64,000 nucleotides of DNA from Rhodocollybia butyracea (lineage: Eukaryota > Basidiomycota > Agaricomycetes > Agaricales > Omphalotaceae): positions 1-64,000 of the forward strand of contig JADNRY010000122.1 of assembly GCA_015501585.1 (NCBI GenBank), in the 5' to 3' direction. The notes below the pieces were generated by a model. It made no database searches. It was not told the DNA's origin and was given only the letters and a program-made list of their open reading frames with translations. Positions within the stretch are counted from its first letter, which is position 1. Each line of letters begins with the position of its first letter. The position numbers were made by a program, and so were the translations under genes. This document shows, in pieces, positions 22,625-32,253 of the stretch.

Positions 22625-22727
22625 AAAATCGTCAAAGAACTGTGCTTTCAGAATTTTGATTCTACATGTTTGAATAATTTACTTCAAAAATTTTGTCAAA
22701 GTTCATAAGTGCCGTGTGAAAAAAAGC
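22625..22727 (-). repeat. Right inverted repeat of the RecQ/DUF6589 unit
   Basis: Read on the minus strand it begins GCTTTTTTTCACACGGCACT and follows the left arm through AGTAAATTATTCAAAC and AAAATTCTGAA. It lies just upstream of the DUF6589 start codon at 22511. Confidence 0.65.
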
Positions 22728-23454
22728 TATGTCTCCCAAATCACCAGATTAATTTCCAGTCGCCGCAATCGCAGCTCTTTGATCAACTTATCATCAAATG
22801 ACGCACGTGATGTCCCAACGGTGACTTGTTTGAGTCTAGAACTTGAGCTGGAAAGAATACCTTTTATTCAAAGTTGACTAATTAAAACCAAAGTCTCATT
22901 ATTACCAAACCATGGAAGAAGGAATTTCACTTTGGTCTATGAATGTTATATGCCTACTTCAGTCAAGGTGAAGTTGGATAAATAGGCATGGTGTATGTAG
23001 GGCTTTGTGGATTTTATCTGTACAGAGTATTATTACTGAATAAATAACTATTACAACTGTTTTCGGATTCTAATAGCTCCATAATATGAAGTTGGGGTAC
23101 TACTGCCAGGTCTGGTAGTACCAGAATCGGTAGTACTGTGCTCAATAACTTTATATAGCAGCAAACATATTATTATCATTACAATATAAATAAGAGTTAC
23201 ATCTCACCAAAACTCTGTGCATCTGCAAGTGCCAGGGTGTCCATATGCTCATATCCAAATCATCATCATCAAACTGATAGCCGTCTTCCTCCATTTCCTG
23301 CAACAGCTCTACCTGGTCCGCATCTGTCTCCTGTTCAATCTCTGTCCACTGTGCTGGTTCAGGCCCTATGAAGCTAGGTCTAACATCTGCTGGGAGATTT
23401 GGCAATGCTTGAGTCCAGCCTAAACCCAGCTGAATGAGATTGGTGCATCGTTCA
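22728..23454 (-). other. ORF fragment of unknown family, interrupted by a hAT
   Basis: 22728-23180 shows no gene; a GGTAGTACC-type motif cluster lies at 23097-23135. From about 23210 to 23454 the minus strand reads a coding-like segment (ADVRPSFIGPEPAQWTEIEQ, then an acidic EEDGYQFDDDDLDMS). Its upstream part would lie beyond the hAT, after 25101. I do not recognise it, and no start codon can be assigned. Confidence 0.35.
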
Positions 23455-25093
23455 TAGTGATGGGGAGGGCCGGGTCGGTGACCCTTGACCCGTCCCGGCC
23501 CTTGCAGAGGGTCAAAGAGGGTCAAGGGCCAGGGTCAGGATTTTGCTGACCCCTGGCCCTGGGTCTTGACACTTATCGTTCAATCACGGAAACATGACAC
23601 CAGCGTCTAAATGTGTTAGATAAAAACAACGTGATTACGGGCGAGCCGGACGACAGCCCGGATAATACCATAACAAAACTAATTTACAAAAGTATCACTG
23701 TATGCGCTACAAAACGAATGAGTAATACAAATGAGGGACTACAAAAGCAATCTAAAGTACGAGATCAAAACCATTAAGTGAATTTAAACCCAATGAATTT
23801 GACTTCATCATCAGAAGACGAAACAGGTGAGCATGGCTTGCAGCACTTCCTTGTGCAGGTCAAGTTTGCACGTACTCGACGACAAGAAGTACAACAAGGC
23901 ACAGATGTCTTTGGCTTGATAACAGCCAGAGGTGGGACCCAGCCAGCTGTGATAGCCGCATCAACAGCCATATGGGTAAAGGCATATGCAAACTTGCATG
24001 ACCAACACTGGCACCTGCTTGGAAGGAGCTTGGGATATTTCTGATGTAAATGGGATTGGCACATGTTCTTCTGGCTGGACTGACAGCAACGGCAGTGGTG
24101 GAACAGGAATATATGATGAATTATCCAAAGGCAAGAGCAAAGAAGAAGAGACAGAAGGACCAGGCTGCTGATTGCTTGTCAGGGAAGAAGGCGGAGGCTT
24201 CATGAACTGGAGAAGTCTTTCTAATGTTGAAGCAGGGATGGGTTCCGGGATTAGGTACTTGCGAGGGGCCATTATCGCTAATGAAAAGACAAACGACGCG
24301 TAGAAAGGTGTAAAAAAGTGTAAGATTAGGTGGTGAAGGTTTCGCTGTACTTTATGGGAACTAGACGCCCGGCAAAGATGGACGGTTCAGATTTCATCGG
24401 GCCATCAACCAGAGTCACGTTGGTTTTAGCTAAAGCGTTTAGACGCTGGTGTCACGATTCCGTGATTGATCAAAAGTGGGTCTTGACCTTGGGCCAAGAT
24501 TAAGTCTAAAGCCCGGGTGCTCTTGAGTGTTGAATGTTTTCTGCTCAATAGCCTGAGTCTACTAGTAAATTCACTAGTACCTAGTCACTTGTAAACTTAG
24601 CCCATGAGTAAAGCACAGAGAGCTGTAAATTTAATACACTACTCATCATCTCATGACACATTAGTGCACAAAATGCAAGAACAGCGAGGCTGCAAGGATT
24701 CACAGTCAAATTTCTTCTTATGTTGTAACCTATCAGATAGACATAGTACAGTATCTAACTCTATTGGCTGTAATGAAGTTATTCTGCTTGAGATTTTCAT
24801 TGAAGCAGTAACTAGTATGAACCATTTTGGATAAGATCATGGCCCATTTAATATCATCATAGTACTCCCTTGCCTTGCTGAACACCAAGTTGGGTGGAGG
24901 AATCATAGGAGAGACAATTTTGGCTGAAACTCTAGCTAATTCTCAACCATTTCCTTTTTAGGAGTGGCCCTGGGCCAGACCCTGACCTGACCCGACTTGG
25001 CCCTGACCCTCTTAGGTGGGCCAGGGTCAGGATTTTAGCTGGCCCTGACCCGACCACAGGGCCTCTGACCCAACCCGGCCCTCCCCAACACTA
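23455..25093. mobile_element. hAT-like element with near-perfect 8-bp TSD
   Basis: 1,639 bp. Both ends read TAGTGxTGGGGAGGGCCGGG inward. The flanks are ATCGTTCA and GTCGTTCA (7 of 8 identical). Subterminal DNA is dense in GGGTCAAGG/CCCTGACCC words. An inner inverted repeat (about 23585-23612 against 24432-24460, including TGACACCAGCGTCTAAA) encloses a Cys-rich ORF, so the centre may be a second nested unit. No hAT transposase was seen. Confidence 0.82.
23774..24272 (-). pseudogene. Cys-rich C-terminal ORF inside a hAT-like element
   Basis: From ATG 24272 the frame reads MAPRKYLIPEPIPASTLERL and a Pro/Ser-rich stretch. It must then switch frame near 23995 to continue as CKFAYAFTHMAVDAA, ITAGWVPPLAV and a cysteine cluster (PCCTSCRRVRANLTC then TRKCCKPC), ending DDEVKFIGF. 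The CxxC-rich tail suggests metal or nucleic-acid binding. I do not recognise the family. The frame change could be an unrecognised short intron or a real frameshift. It is enclosed by the inner inverted repeat of the host element and may be its only remaining gene. Confidence 0.45.
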
Positions 25094-25101
25094 GTCGTTC
25101 A

Positions 25102-26772
25102 TTCAGTTGAAAGAGTAGATTAGCATCTAAAGAGGTGATAATTTGATTGAACAAGTTCCTAGAAAAAAAAACTAGTTTCATACCATCAGTTGTGCTCATT
25201 CCAAACACTAATCTCAGTAGCTCAGAATCATATTGTATGGTTCGTGGTGATGCAGGTAAGGAGGAGGAGAATGGTGCTACTACTAGTCAAGGACATGTTG
25301 TCCAGCTGTCGCTCTTTGCCAGTGACTCTGATGATGATCAGCGTGACTGCATTGATTCCAGAAAGAGCACTGATCCGGGTCAATCGGGATTAGCGCAACC
25401 TCTGAAGAGTCGCCGTGGGCGCCCAGCAATTATATAAATATCTATGCTTTTTTCCACCAACATGTTATGTACGTTTCGTCAATTACTAATATTTATTAAC
25501 TTGAGTGCTAAATAAATGAATTTGGTTCGGGAGCATGAATTCATGCTAATGTTAAGTTTGCTCTTGGTATTACCGAGCTTGGTACTACCAGGTCTTCGTA
25601 TTACCAATCTTGGTATTACCGACTTTGGTACTACCAGTCTTGGAAGACCTGGGTATAATATTACTGTCTTAGCTCAGTGGTTCCAATAGCATGGCCTGCA
25701 TCAAGGAGTAGATGCCATTGTGAACATTGGACAGGGAACAAAGGCTGGCTGGGAGAGAAAGACAAAGGTTTGGCACAACTCTTAGTAATAGCCTATACAT
25801 GTTCTTTGAAATTCCAATAACCTCAGATAGCGTTCAAGCTATTACCTATATACAAGTTAATTTACATACACATATGTTGTGTAGCTGTCTATTCAGGATT
25901 GTACACAATTCAGTTCATCAAAAAATTAGAAGCACATAGTTATAAATTATGAGAGGAAGAATCATTGTTGGTGTGATCATCTTTCAACATCATTGGGGGA
26001 CTTTCCACATACATCACAAACAAAACAATTTGAGATGTCTATTTGGTCTTGTACTACAGTCCACAGTCCACAGTAGACTATACTATAATTTCTTTTTTCT
26101 ACATAAGTGGCATTTTCCAATGAAACATGATACAAACTGTAAACTTTAATATATATCCCACTCTAGATAGTAAGGATTAGTAGTCTAGGGATAGTAGTAG
26201 TGGCTAGTAGGGATGCCCTCAGCTCCTCAGAAAACAGCCTTTAAAATTTCACTCTGGCAGCAGGAATCATCATGTAGCAGTCAGATAATGATCAGGCTGT
26301 GGGCCTATTTAGCAGGCAAACAATGCCCAATGCATAGTCTCTGGTAGTGGTTGAAGGGGATGGCTCTGGGCTCCAGAAAAGAGATTTGAAAATTTCAATC
26401 CGGTAGTACCAAGGTGGTAGTACCAGACCAGGACCCCTGGCACCTGGGCCTTGGTAGTATCAACCTTGGTATTACCAGACCTTGGTACTACCATCTGGAA
26501 AAACACCCCTTTGCCAAGGATGATTCACATCTTCCTGAGGAGCTACCAGGTGCTCCCAATGACCTGGAAGCTCTAGATTTCATAGGCTGCCAGGGGACGA
26601 GCTATAATTCCCTCAGTTTCTAGGCAACAAAGGAGACCCAGGAGAGTACTTTTAGGCTATCCTCAAGATGTCCCTCAAGTAGCTTTTGTAAGCTTCAGGT
26701 GTGGCTAAAGAACAGTCAAGGAGCCTGGAGGATAATTAGAATACCTCTGAGATATCTCTTGAGAGGACAATA
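25102..26772. other. Repeat-rich spacer, weak ORF at 25147-25437
   Basis: A + strand frame (25147-25437) encodes an acidic SLFASDSDDDQRD segment and ends in SRRGRPAII. No family is recognised and there is no support beyond openness. 25560-25650 is an imperfect tandem of TTGGTATTACC/GGTACTACCAG units. The rest has no gene. Confidence 0.3.
26230..26470 (+). repeat. Dispersed repeat, inverted copy of 12420-12690
   Basis: Contains GGTAGTACCAGACCAGGACC and matches 12420-12690 in reverse complement over about 240 bp. It lies 300 bp left of Harbinger-like element b. Confidence 0.7.
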
Positions 26773-27049
26773 GGGCTGTTCAATTCTAATCGCATCAAAA
26801 ATCGCAAGTGCTCATGATTCAATCAAATGGGAGGCCGATGATGCCGCCTGATGCTTGGCCGGAGCAATGACTGGGACTACTACGGAGCATCGGGGGGTAG
26901 GTACTAGAAGGGCGCGACCCTTTTATTTATTTTGTACCATTTTCAGTCTCTGTTGAGCCGCCTACACACATTAGAGCATGGACAGTACCAAAAGTAATAA
27001 TGACTGGGTATGATTTCATTTCTGAGGCATTTTAATTACCCATTGAAAA

Positions 27050-28651
27050 ATGATATACACAAAGGGACCAGAATATCCTCTGACACCTGCTGCAAGCCAA
27101 ACAGCTCAGCACCCTTATATGTATGGTTACTATCCAACTCCTCCATATAGACATCCTGCGACTCCAAATTCAGAGGAAGGAGTTCTTGTGCACCCACCAG
27201 GGCTAGCATTTCCTGGATATCCGACACATACAGCTATTCCAAACCCAAGGGCCTATGTCCCACTGGAACACCCGCCATTAGTTTCCATTCCGACTCAGCC
27301 TTCACCTACGAAGTCTCATAAACAGCCTTCAGAGCAAGGAAGCAGCCAGCAGGGAGAAAAGCGCAAGAAGACTGAAGTCGAAAAGGAAGGCACACATTGG
27401 TCTGACAGTGCTAAAAGCCAGTTTTATGAACGGCTTCTTGCACCGAACAGGGATGAAACCTTCGAGAAGCTAAGGGAGTTTAAAAGTGCAACACTTAAAA
27501 AGGTATTTATATGCATACCTAAGGCGAGATATATACTGACATTCAATGTTTGACAGATTGGCATAGAATTATTTCCTAAAAAGACCTTCCACAGCGTGAC
27601 AGGTCTATGGGACCGTTCATTCAGGGTCTATAAGAATATCTGCGCATTGGAAGGAGTAACAGTTGGAGGAGGAGATGGAGATGAGCAAGATGTAGATGGG
27701 AAAAACAATGACACTGAGGAGATGAAAATGTACCGTAAGCAACTGGCTTGGGCAAAAAGAACAGGAAAGGAAGTTGGTACACTGAAGGCTGAAGAGATTG
27801 ACAAATGGTATTCGAAAGGCTGGTTCCAGCTGTTCAATAATTGGTATGAATTGACTAACCTGGTTCTTAGATACCATGAAAGTCCAAATGTCAGCCATCC
27901 CATTCCACGCCATTCAAATGGTGACCTCTCGGAAGATGATAAAAGTCCCACTGGAAATGGAGGGGACAGCGATGAGGATGCCGAGCTAGACCAACTGGAC
28001 AACGATGATCAGGACCTTGGAATTCCAACACAGCAGATGCAATTTGATGATGACGACAACAATTTTCAACTAGGTGCAAACGAATGGCCACCCAGTCCTG
28101 GACGAGAAATCCTGAATTACGATGAGAATTTCAGATCTGATTCTGACGTACCTTCCACAAAAACTCTCGCTACACCAGCCGCTCCGAAATCCATGGCCAA
28201 ACCTGTTCCAAAACCTGCCAAAACACCAAAACTGGATTCAAAAACCCCAAAGAGTGCTGGAGCTAGTGTCGCAGCAGCATCTAGTGAGCTGCTGACTAAA
28301 CAGAGTGGGTATCTTGATGAGCGGGTTGCGCAAACGAAGATCCAACTTGCTTTGTTGCGTGAAAAGGAGATGCGTGAGTCTACACAGGAAGATGAAAGGG
28401 TAGTGTTGGAACAAAAACGAGAGCAGCGTGAAGAAGAGGAGCAGAAGGCGCGACAAGATATGGATAGACAGCGGTTGGAACGAGAGGCTGAACAATGGGA
28501 GTATCAGAAAAAGCAGGATGAAGAGAAACAGATCATGGAAAAGGACAAGAGGCGCTTTGATGCTGCACAGGCAATTCTTCAAATGCCAAATGTCAGTGAT
28601 GCACTCAAGGATGCTGCCAACGAAGCACTGCTCAGTATCCTGCATCCGTAG
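27050..28651 (+). CDS. Harbinger partner b: SANT-like region plus long coiled coil
   Basis: Partner gene of element b. Exons 27050-27502 and 27557-28651 (intron 54 bp, GTATTT...ACAG) encode 515 residues without stops. The N-terminus is Pro/Tyr-rich (YPTPPYRHPATP, a flexible tail). A predicted DNA-binding region follows from about residue 113 (HWSDSAKSQFYERLL, then IGIELFPKKTFHSVTGLWD). An acidic middle (QLDNDDQDLGIP), a Pro/Lys/Ala-rich linker and a very charged coiled coil (EKEMRESTQEDERVVLEQK onward) end with a Leu/Ala-rich helix (ALKDAANEALLSILHP). The SANT-like to coiled-coil plan matches the partner of element a although sequence identity is low. It is probably the DNA-binding or nuclear-import helper of the transposase. 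Confidence 0.72.
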
Positions 28652-28672
28652 AAAATATTCCATTAATTACTA

Positions 28673-30232
28673 TCATATGTTAAACGGTATTAATTCGTCC
28701 ATCATTACTGCTTGAATCTCTCGTCCTTTGGCCAAAAGCCAGGCTTCCGTCTCATGTGCCGGAATAGCTGTATTTCCGTCAATTCTTTCGCCAACAATTT
28801 CGACTTCATCCAGAGTTTCGGGTGTAATGTTTGTGAACATGTCAGAGGTGTCGAAGTTGGGAATGTATTCCGGAGTGTCGCCGAAATCAATACACATGTT
28901 ATGGATGGTCATGAGAGCTTCTATGACTCGGTAAGTGTCCTGGATGTCATGGTGGGTGCCTATGCCTTTGAGTGAGGGAAATCGGCCTTTGAGAAGGCCA
29001 AACACATGCTCAACATCGATGCAAACACTGGAAAGTGTCTTGTTGAAGGCTCGCATGCGTTTTCGTTGTTGGACAGTAGCAGCATCAATTTCTGGCTCGC
29101 TGAAAGGCCGGACAGAGTATGGCGTAGTAGGATAACCTGAAGAAACATATTTAGATCACTTTTATTTAAGTCCAGTGAGCTGAAACGCACCTTTGTCAAC
29201 AAGTATATACTCCCCTGCTGCAAAGTAATCTTGTTGGCGAGCCCATATATCTGTTTTTTCCATATAATCATATCTGATACTGACCCAGGCCAGCCCATTT
29301 CAAAAGACGTGAACCAAAGGTTGTGGTCGACTGTTGTTTGAACGTTGACCTGTAAAAACCAATCAGTGTTGTATCAAAGAAGAAAAAAACATACTTACCG
29401 CTGCAAACTTCTTTCGACACAGGTAGATGGCTCCATGAACATTGGGCATAACAAGCAGCCAAATAAGAGAGCCATCGCCTGACCCTAAGCAGTTGGTAAA
29501 GCCACTACGCTCTTCAATAGACTTGGAAATGACACCCTTGCGATCAACGTTAGGCCAGGAAATAAAGCGATTTCTGAGCCGTCGTATAGCTAATACAACA
29601 CGGTCACAGTAATTACATACACTGCCAACACCAAGAGAGAGGTTCTGAGCAGTGGTGAGTACATCAGAGCCAATGGCGCCATATCTCCATAAAAAGCAGC
29701 TAAGTTGATCTTCCACTGGTCGTTGAGGCTTAGTGCCGGTAGACTGAAAGATTGGGTCCTTTTCCAAGATGTTGACCAGCTTAAAGAACATATCCCGACC
29801 CATTCTATGCACATCATCAAAATAAATCAAGGACGAAAATTAATATTTATACCTGTATTGATGCCTGAACCAATGGTCAGGCCACTTCAAACTTGTGTGG
29901 AAAAAGTCCTCAGATTTGGGAAATTGGAAGTAGCTGCCTCTTTTCCCTCGGCCCCAACACGGATTATCCAGCCCAAGACCCACTAACTGAATGGCCCTCC
30001 CAGTCATCCTGAGCATTTCAATGTCTTCTGTTTCTTTGTTGACTTCATATAAATCCTCCAAGTTCAAAGCTGAAGGCAAAGAAGAAAGTTTGTGCTCAAG
30101 TTCAAGAGACGAAGCAAGGTTGAGTAGAGCGTCGCCAGCATGCTCGAGGGCCTTGCCCACAGCTTTGCGGCGTTTGGAACGATGTGAGGGCATGAGGTCC
30201 GGGGCCCATCCGGTTATTGCATCATGCAGCAT
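28673..30232 (-). pseudogene. PIF/Harbinger transposase b, single frameshift
   Basis: Exons 30232-29853, 29804-29399, 29349-29191 and 29136-28673 with three introns of 48, 49 and 54 bp. The N-terminus is helical and basic (HRSKRRKAVGKALEHAG). Catalytic motifs are GDGSLI (about D237), PGSVSD (second Asp) and VEHVFGLLKGRF (Glu). In exon 3 the frame is broken at an A-run (T-run at 29251-29260 on the + strand). One base is missing, and beyond it the correct frame reads DIWARQQDYFAAGEYILVDK, then GYPTTPYSVRPF. Otherwise the gene looks whole, so this is a recently inactivated or sequencing-affected copy. Its stop is 21 bp from that of the convergent partner gene. Confidence 0.85.
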
Positions 30233-30539
30233 TGTTGGCTCTCATTTGATTGAACCATGAGCATTCACGATTTTTGCCGCGGTTAGAATTGAACAGCCCT
30301 AATACCTATCAGAGGTTACAGAGAAACATCCTTTGATTATTACACAGATTCCATGTAGAGCTTTCAAAATGACTTCAGAAAATTCTTAATACTCTGTGAG
30401 CAGTTGAGGTTTGCGAAGAAGAAACTGACTTGGCTCCTGTCCTGCCCAGGAAGCATCCCTAATGCCTCTGTGAATCCCTCAGATATATCTTCAAATAGCT
30501 ATGGCTGCACTTGAACTTTCCTACAGTACCATTTAGAAC

Positions 30540-30690
30540 GTCCCATGGGTGTTCCTGGGCTGTCCCAGGAATGTCTCAGGATGTTCTTGGGCTGTCCCAG
30601 GGATGCCCTGGGCTGTCCCAGGAATGTCTCGGGATGTTCCTAGGCTGTCCCAGGGATGTTGTGGTCTGTCTTTGGGCTGTCGCGGAACAT
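30540..30690 (+). repeat. Minisatellite of GGCTGTCCCAGGAATG units
   Basis: Six or so imperfect units of about 24 bp, alternating CCCAGGAATGTCTC and CCCAGGGATG. The surrounding 30302-31025 holds no gene. Confidence 0.85.
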
Positions 30691-31025
30691 CTCTTCAAGC
30701 CCCCAGACATACCTCAGAACAGCTATGGCTGAGCCCCGACTTTCAAACAATGACCCAAGGAAGCTCAACAGAGCTGCTGGCAGTTTTAAATTTAGTTCTG
30801 AAATCATTTTTGCTTTCCTGAAATAAGAGCGGGATTATTCCTGTACTCAAATAATATTTGATAGGACAATATATATACAGCAGAATGAGCAAATGCAGAT
30901 ATGAAAGGCAAATAAAGCAAATGATGAATGGAGCAGACAGTGAATGAAGCGAATGGAAGATGCAAAGAGTAGTGAAAAACAACTGAATATTTTGTGTCAC
31001 TGACCCTCAAAAGAGAAATATACAG

Positions 31026-32057
31026 TCATCTAATAGGTAACGTACAATGTAGTATGCTGGCAATTTCCATAAGTGCAGAAGAAGAGAAAGTGTCCTGTGA
31101 AAATCGCCGGATTCTCTGGATGCTGACACTAAGTCCAGATTGAGATGGTGGTGGCACATTGGAGACAGTAGATCTCCAGCGCCATGAATGGGAGCATTGA
31201 TTGGGAGCGCAAATATGGTGATGGGGAGTTTCAGTGGGTGAGGGTGATGGCATGAGTGTACCAGATTGGGATGGGCAACAACTTGAACGAAGCAAGAGCG
31301 AACCAAACGCACCATACACATTGTGTTTGACACGTTTACGAAGGCCTGTTGGTGGAACAGCAGTCACAGGGGCAATATAAGGCACAGGTGTACACTCGGT
31401 TGGAGTGTTTGAGAGATGAACACGAGCTGGCGGTGTGCCAGCTGTGTGTTCGAGCCCCATGACATGTTCATCCATGAATACTTCGAGTTTCTGGCCTGCT
31501 TTCCGCAGTTCAGCCACCTCCCGTGCAAACTCTGAGGTTGGTTGGAGTCGAAATGAAGGGGAAGTGGGTTTGGAGGGTGAAACCAATGTCAGAGCATGTG
31601 GAGATGATTTCAATGTGTTCAATGCGTTCGAAGCGAGCGTGGGAGTCGGTGATGAGGCAGTAGGAGCGGTCAAAGGTGATGGAGAACTTGGAGCAGGAGG
31701 TGGTGTTTGAGATTTGGACAGTTCCATCCCAAACTCTTCTCCCAGTCTCTTAATAGACTCTATCATCTGAAAACAGACCTCTGCCTGGAAACCTTCTTCT
31801 TTCACTGCCCAGCAACATCTTAATGTTGAATCCTGCACCACTGCCTCTGCCAAATCCCTACCAGCCACTGAAAGACCATGTTGTTCCCAGAGCTGCTTAA
31901 AGTTGACTAGCAGCTGTTGAATTCCCTGGGAGAAGTCCAGGATCCCAGAGATGTGTGAGAGAGGATCATGAGGGAACATGGAAAGGATTTGAGAAAGAAA
32001 AGAGTAAGCCAGAGCCATGACAGAGTCATGGCTTGAGTTGTGCTGTTGTGTGGTCAT
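31026..32057 (-). CDS. Hypothetical Ser/Pro-rich protein, 343 aa
   Basis: One uninterrupted ATG-started frame of 343 codons, unusually long for this decayed neighbourhood. Residues 1-115 look globular and helical (MALAYSFLSQILSMFPHD, then LLVNFKQLWEQHGL and VCFQMIESIKRLGEEFGM). About 116-165 is a Pro/Ser/Thr-rich linker. About 170-200 is a short helix (EFAREVAELRKAGQKLEVF). The remainder is low complexity with Cys/His/Ser clusters. No signal peptide, membrane segment or known domain was recognised. It lies between Harbinger element b and fold-back C1 and may be host or element-derived. Intron positions cannot be excluded. Confidence 0.45.
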   Translation of the reverse strand: MTTQQHNSSHDSVMALAYSFLSQILSMFPHDPLSHISGILDFSQGIQQLLVNFKQLWEQHGLSVAGRDLAEAVVQDSTLRCCWAVKEEGFQAEVCFQMIESIKRLGEEFGMELSKSQTPPPAPSSPSPLTAPTASSPTPTLASNALNTLKSSPHALTLVSPSKPTSPSFRLQPTSEFAREVAELRKAGQKLEVFMDEHVMGLEHTAGTPPARVHLSNTPTECTPVPYIAPVTAVPPTGLRKRVKHNVYGAFGSLLLRSSCCPSQSGTLMPSPSPTETPHHHICAPNQCSHSWRWRSTVSNVPPPSQSGLSVSIQRIRRFSQDTFSSSALMEIASILHCTLPIR

Positions 32058-32253
32058 ATTGCTGTAATAGTCCTATTCAGGACAAGGTTGCTCAAAAAAG
32101 TGTAAGAGCCCTGACTCTTAATGCCTCAGACCATGAGCAAGATCTCGTTCTATTAGAGAAATAGACCGAAACGAGTATGTGGTATGAGGATAAGAGTAGA
32201 CTAATTATGTAATATCGGCGCTAACAGCAATGAACGTGCCGTAGGCATTACAG

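Larger units (their letters stand above)
13026..22727. mobile_element. Candidate novel TIR element: RecQ-bromodomain helicase plus DUF6589
   Basis: The helicase (+) and DUF6589 (-) genes face each other. The outer DNA just beyond their start codons forms an imperfect inverted repeat of about 100 bp (13026-13130 against 22625-22727). Shared blocks include TTTTTTCACACGGCACTT, AGTAAATTATTCAAAC and AAAATTCTGAA, in the same order and spacing. No TSD was recognised, so the exact ends are uncertain. After subtracting the three nested insertions the unit is about 5.9 kb. No DDE, rolling-circle or tyrosine recombinase motif is visible. Mobility is inferred from architecture only. Confidence 0.6.
26773..30299. 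mobile_element. PIF/Harbinger-like DNA transposon 'b'
   Basis: 3,527 bp with TIRs of about 57 bp (26773-26829 and 30243-30299). The outer words are GGGCTGTTCAATTCTAA, then CAAAAATCG and TTCAATCAAATG. A TA dinucleotide flanks each end. It carries a + strand partner gene and a - strand transposase with stop codons only 21 bp apart. One base missing in the transposase is the only disabling change seen. Confidence 0.87.
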
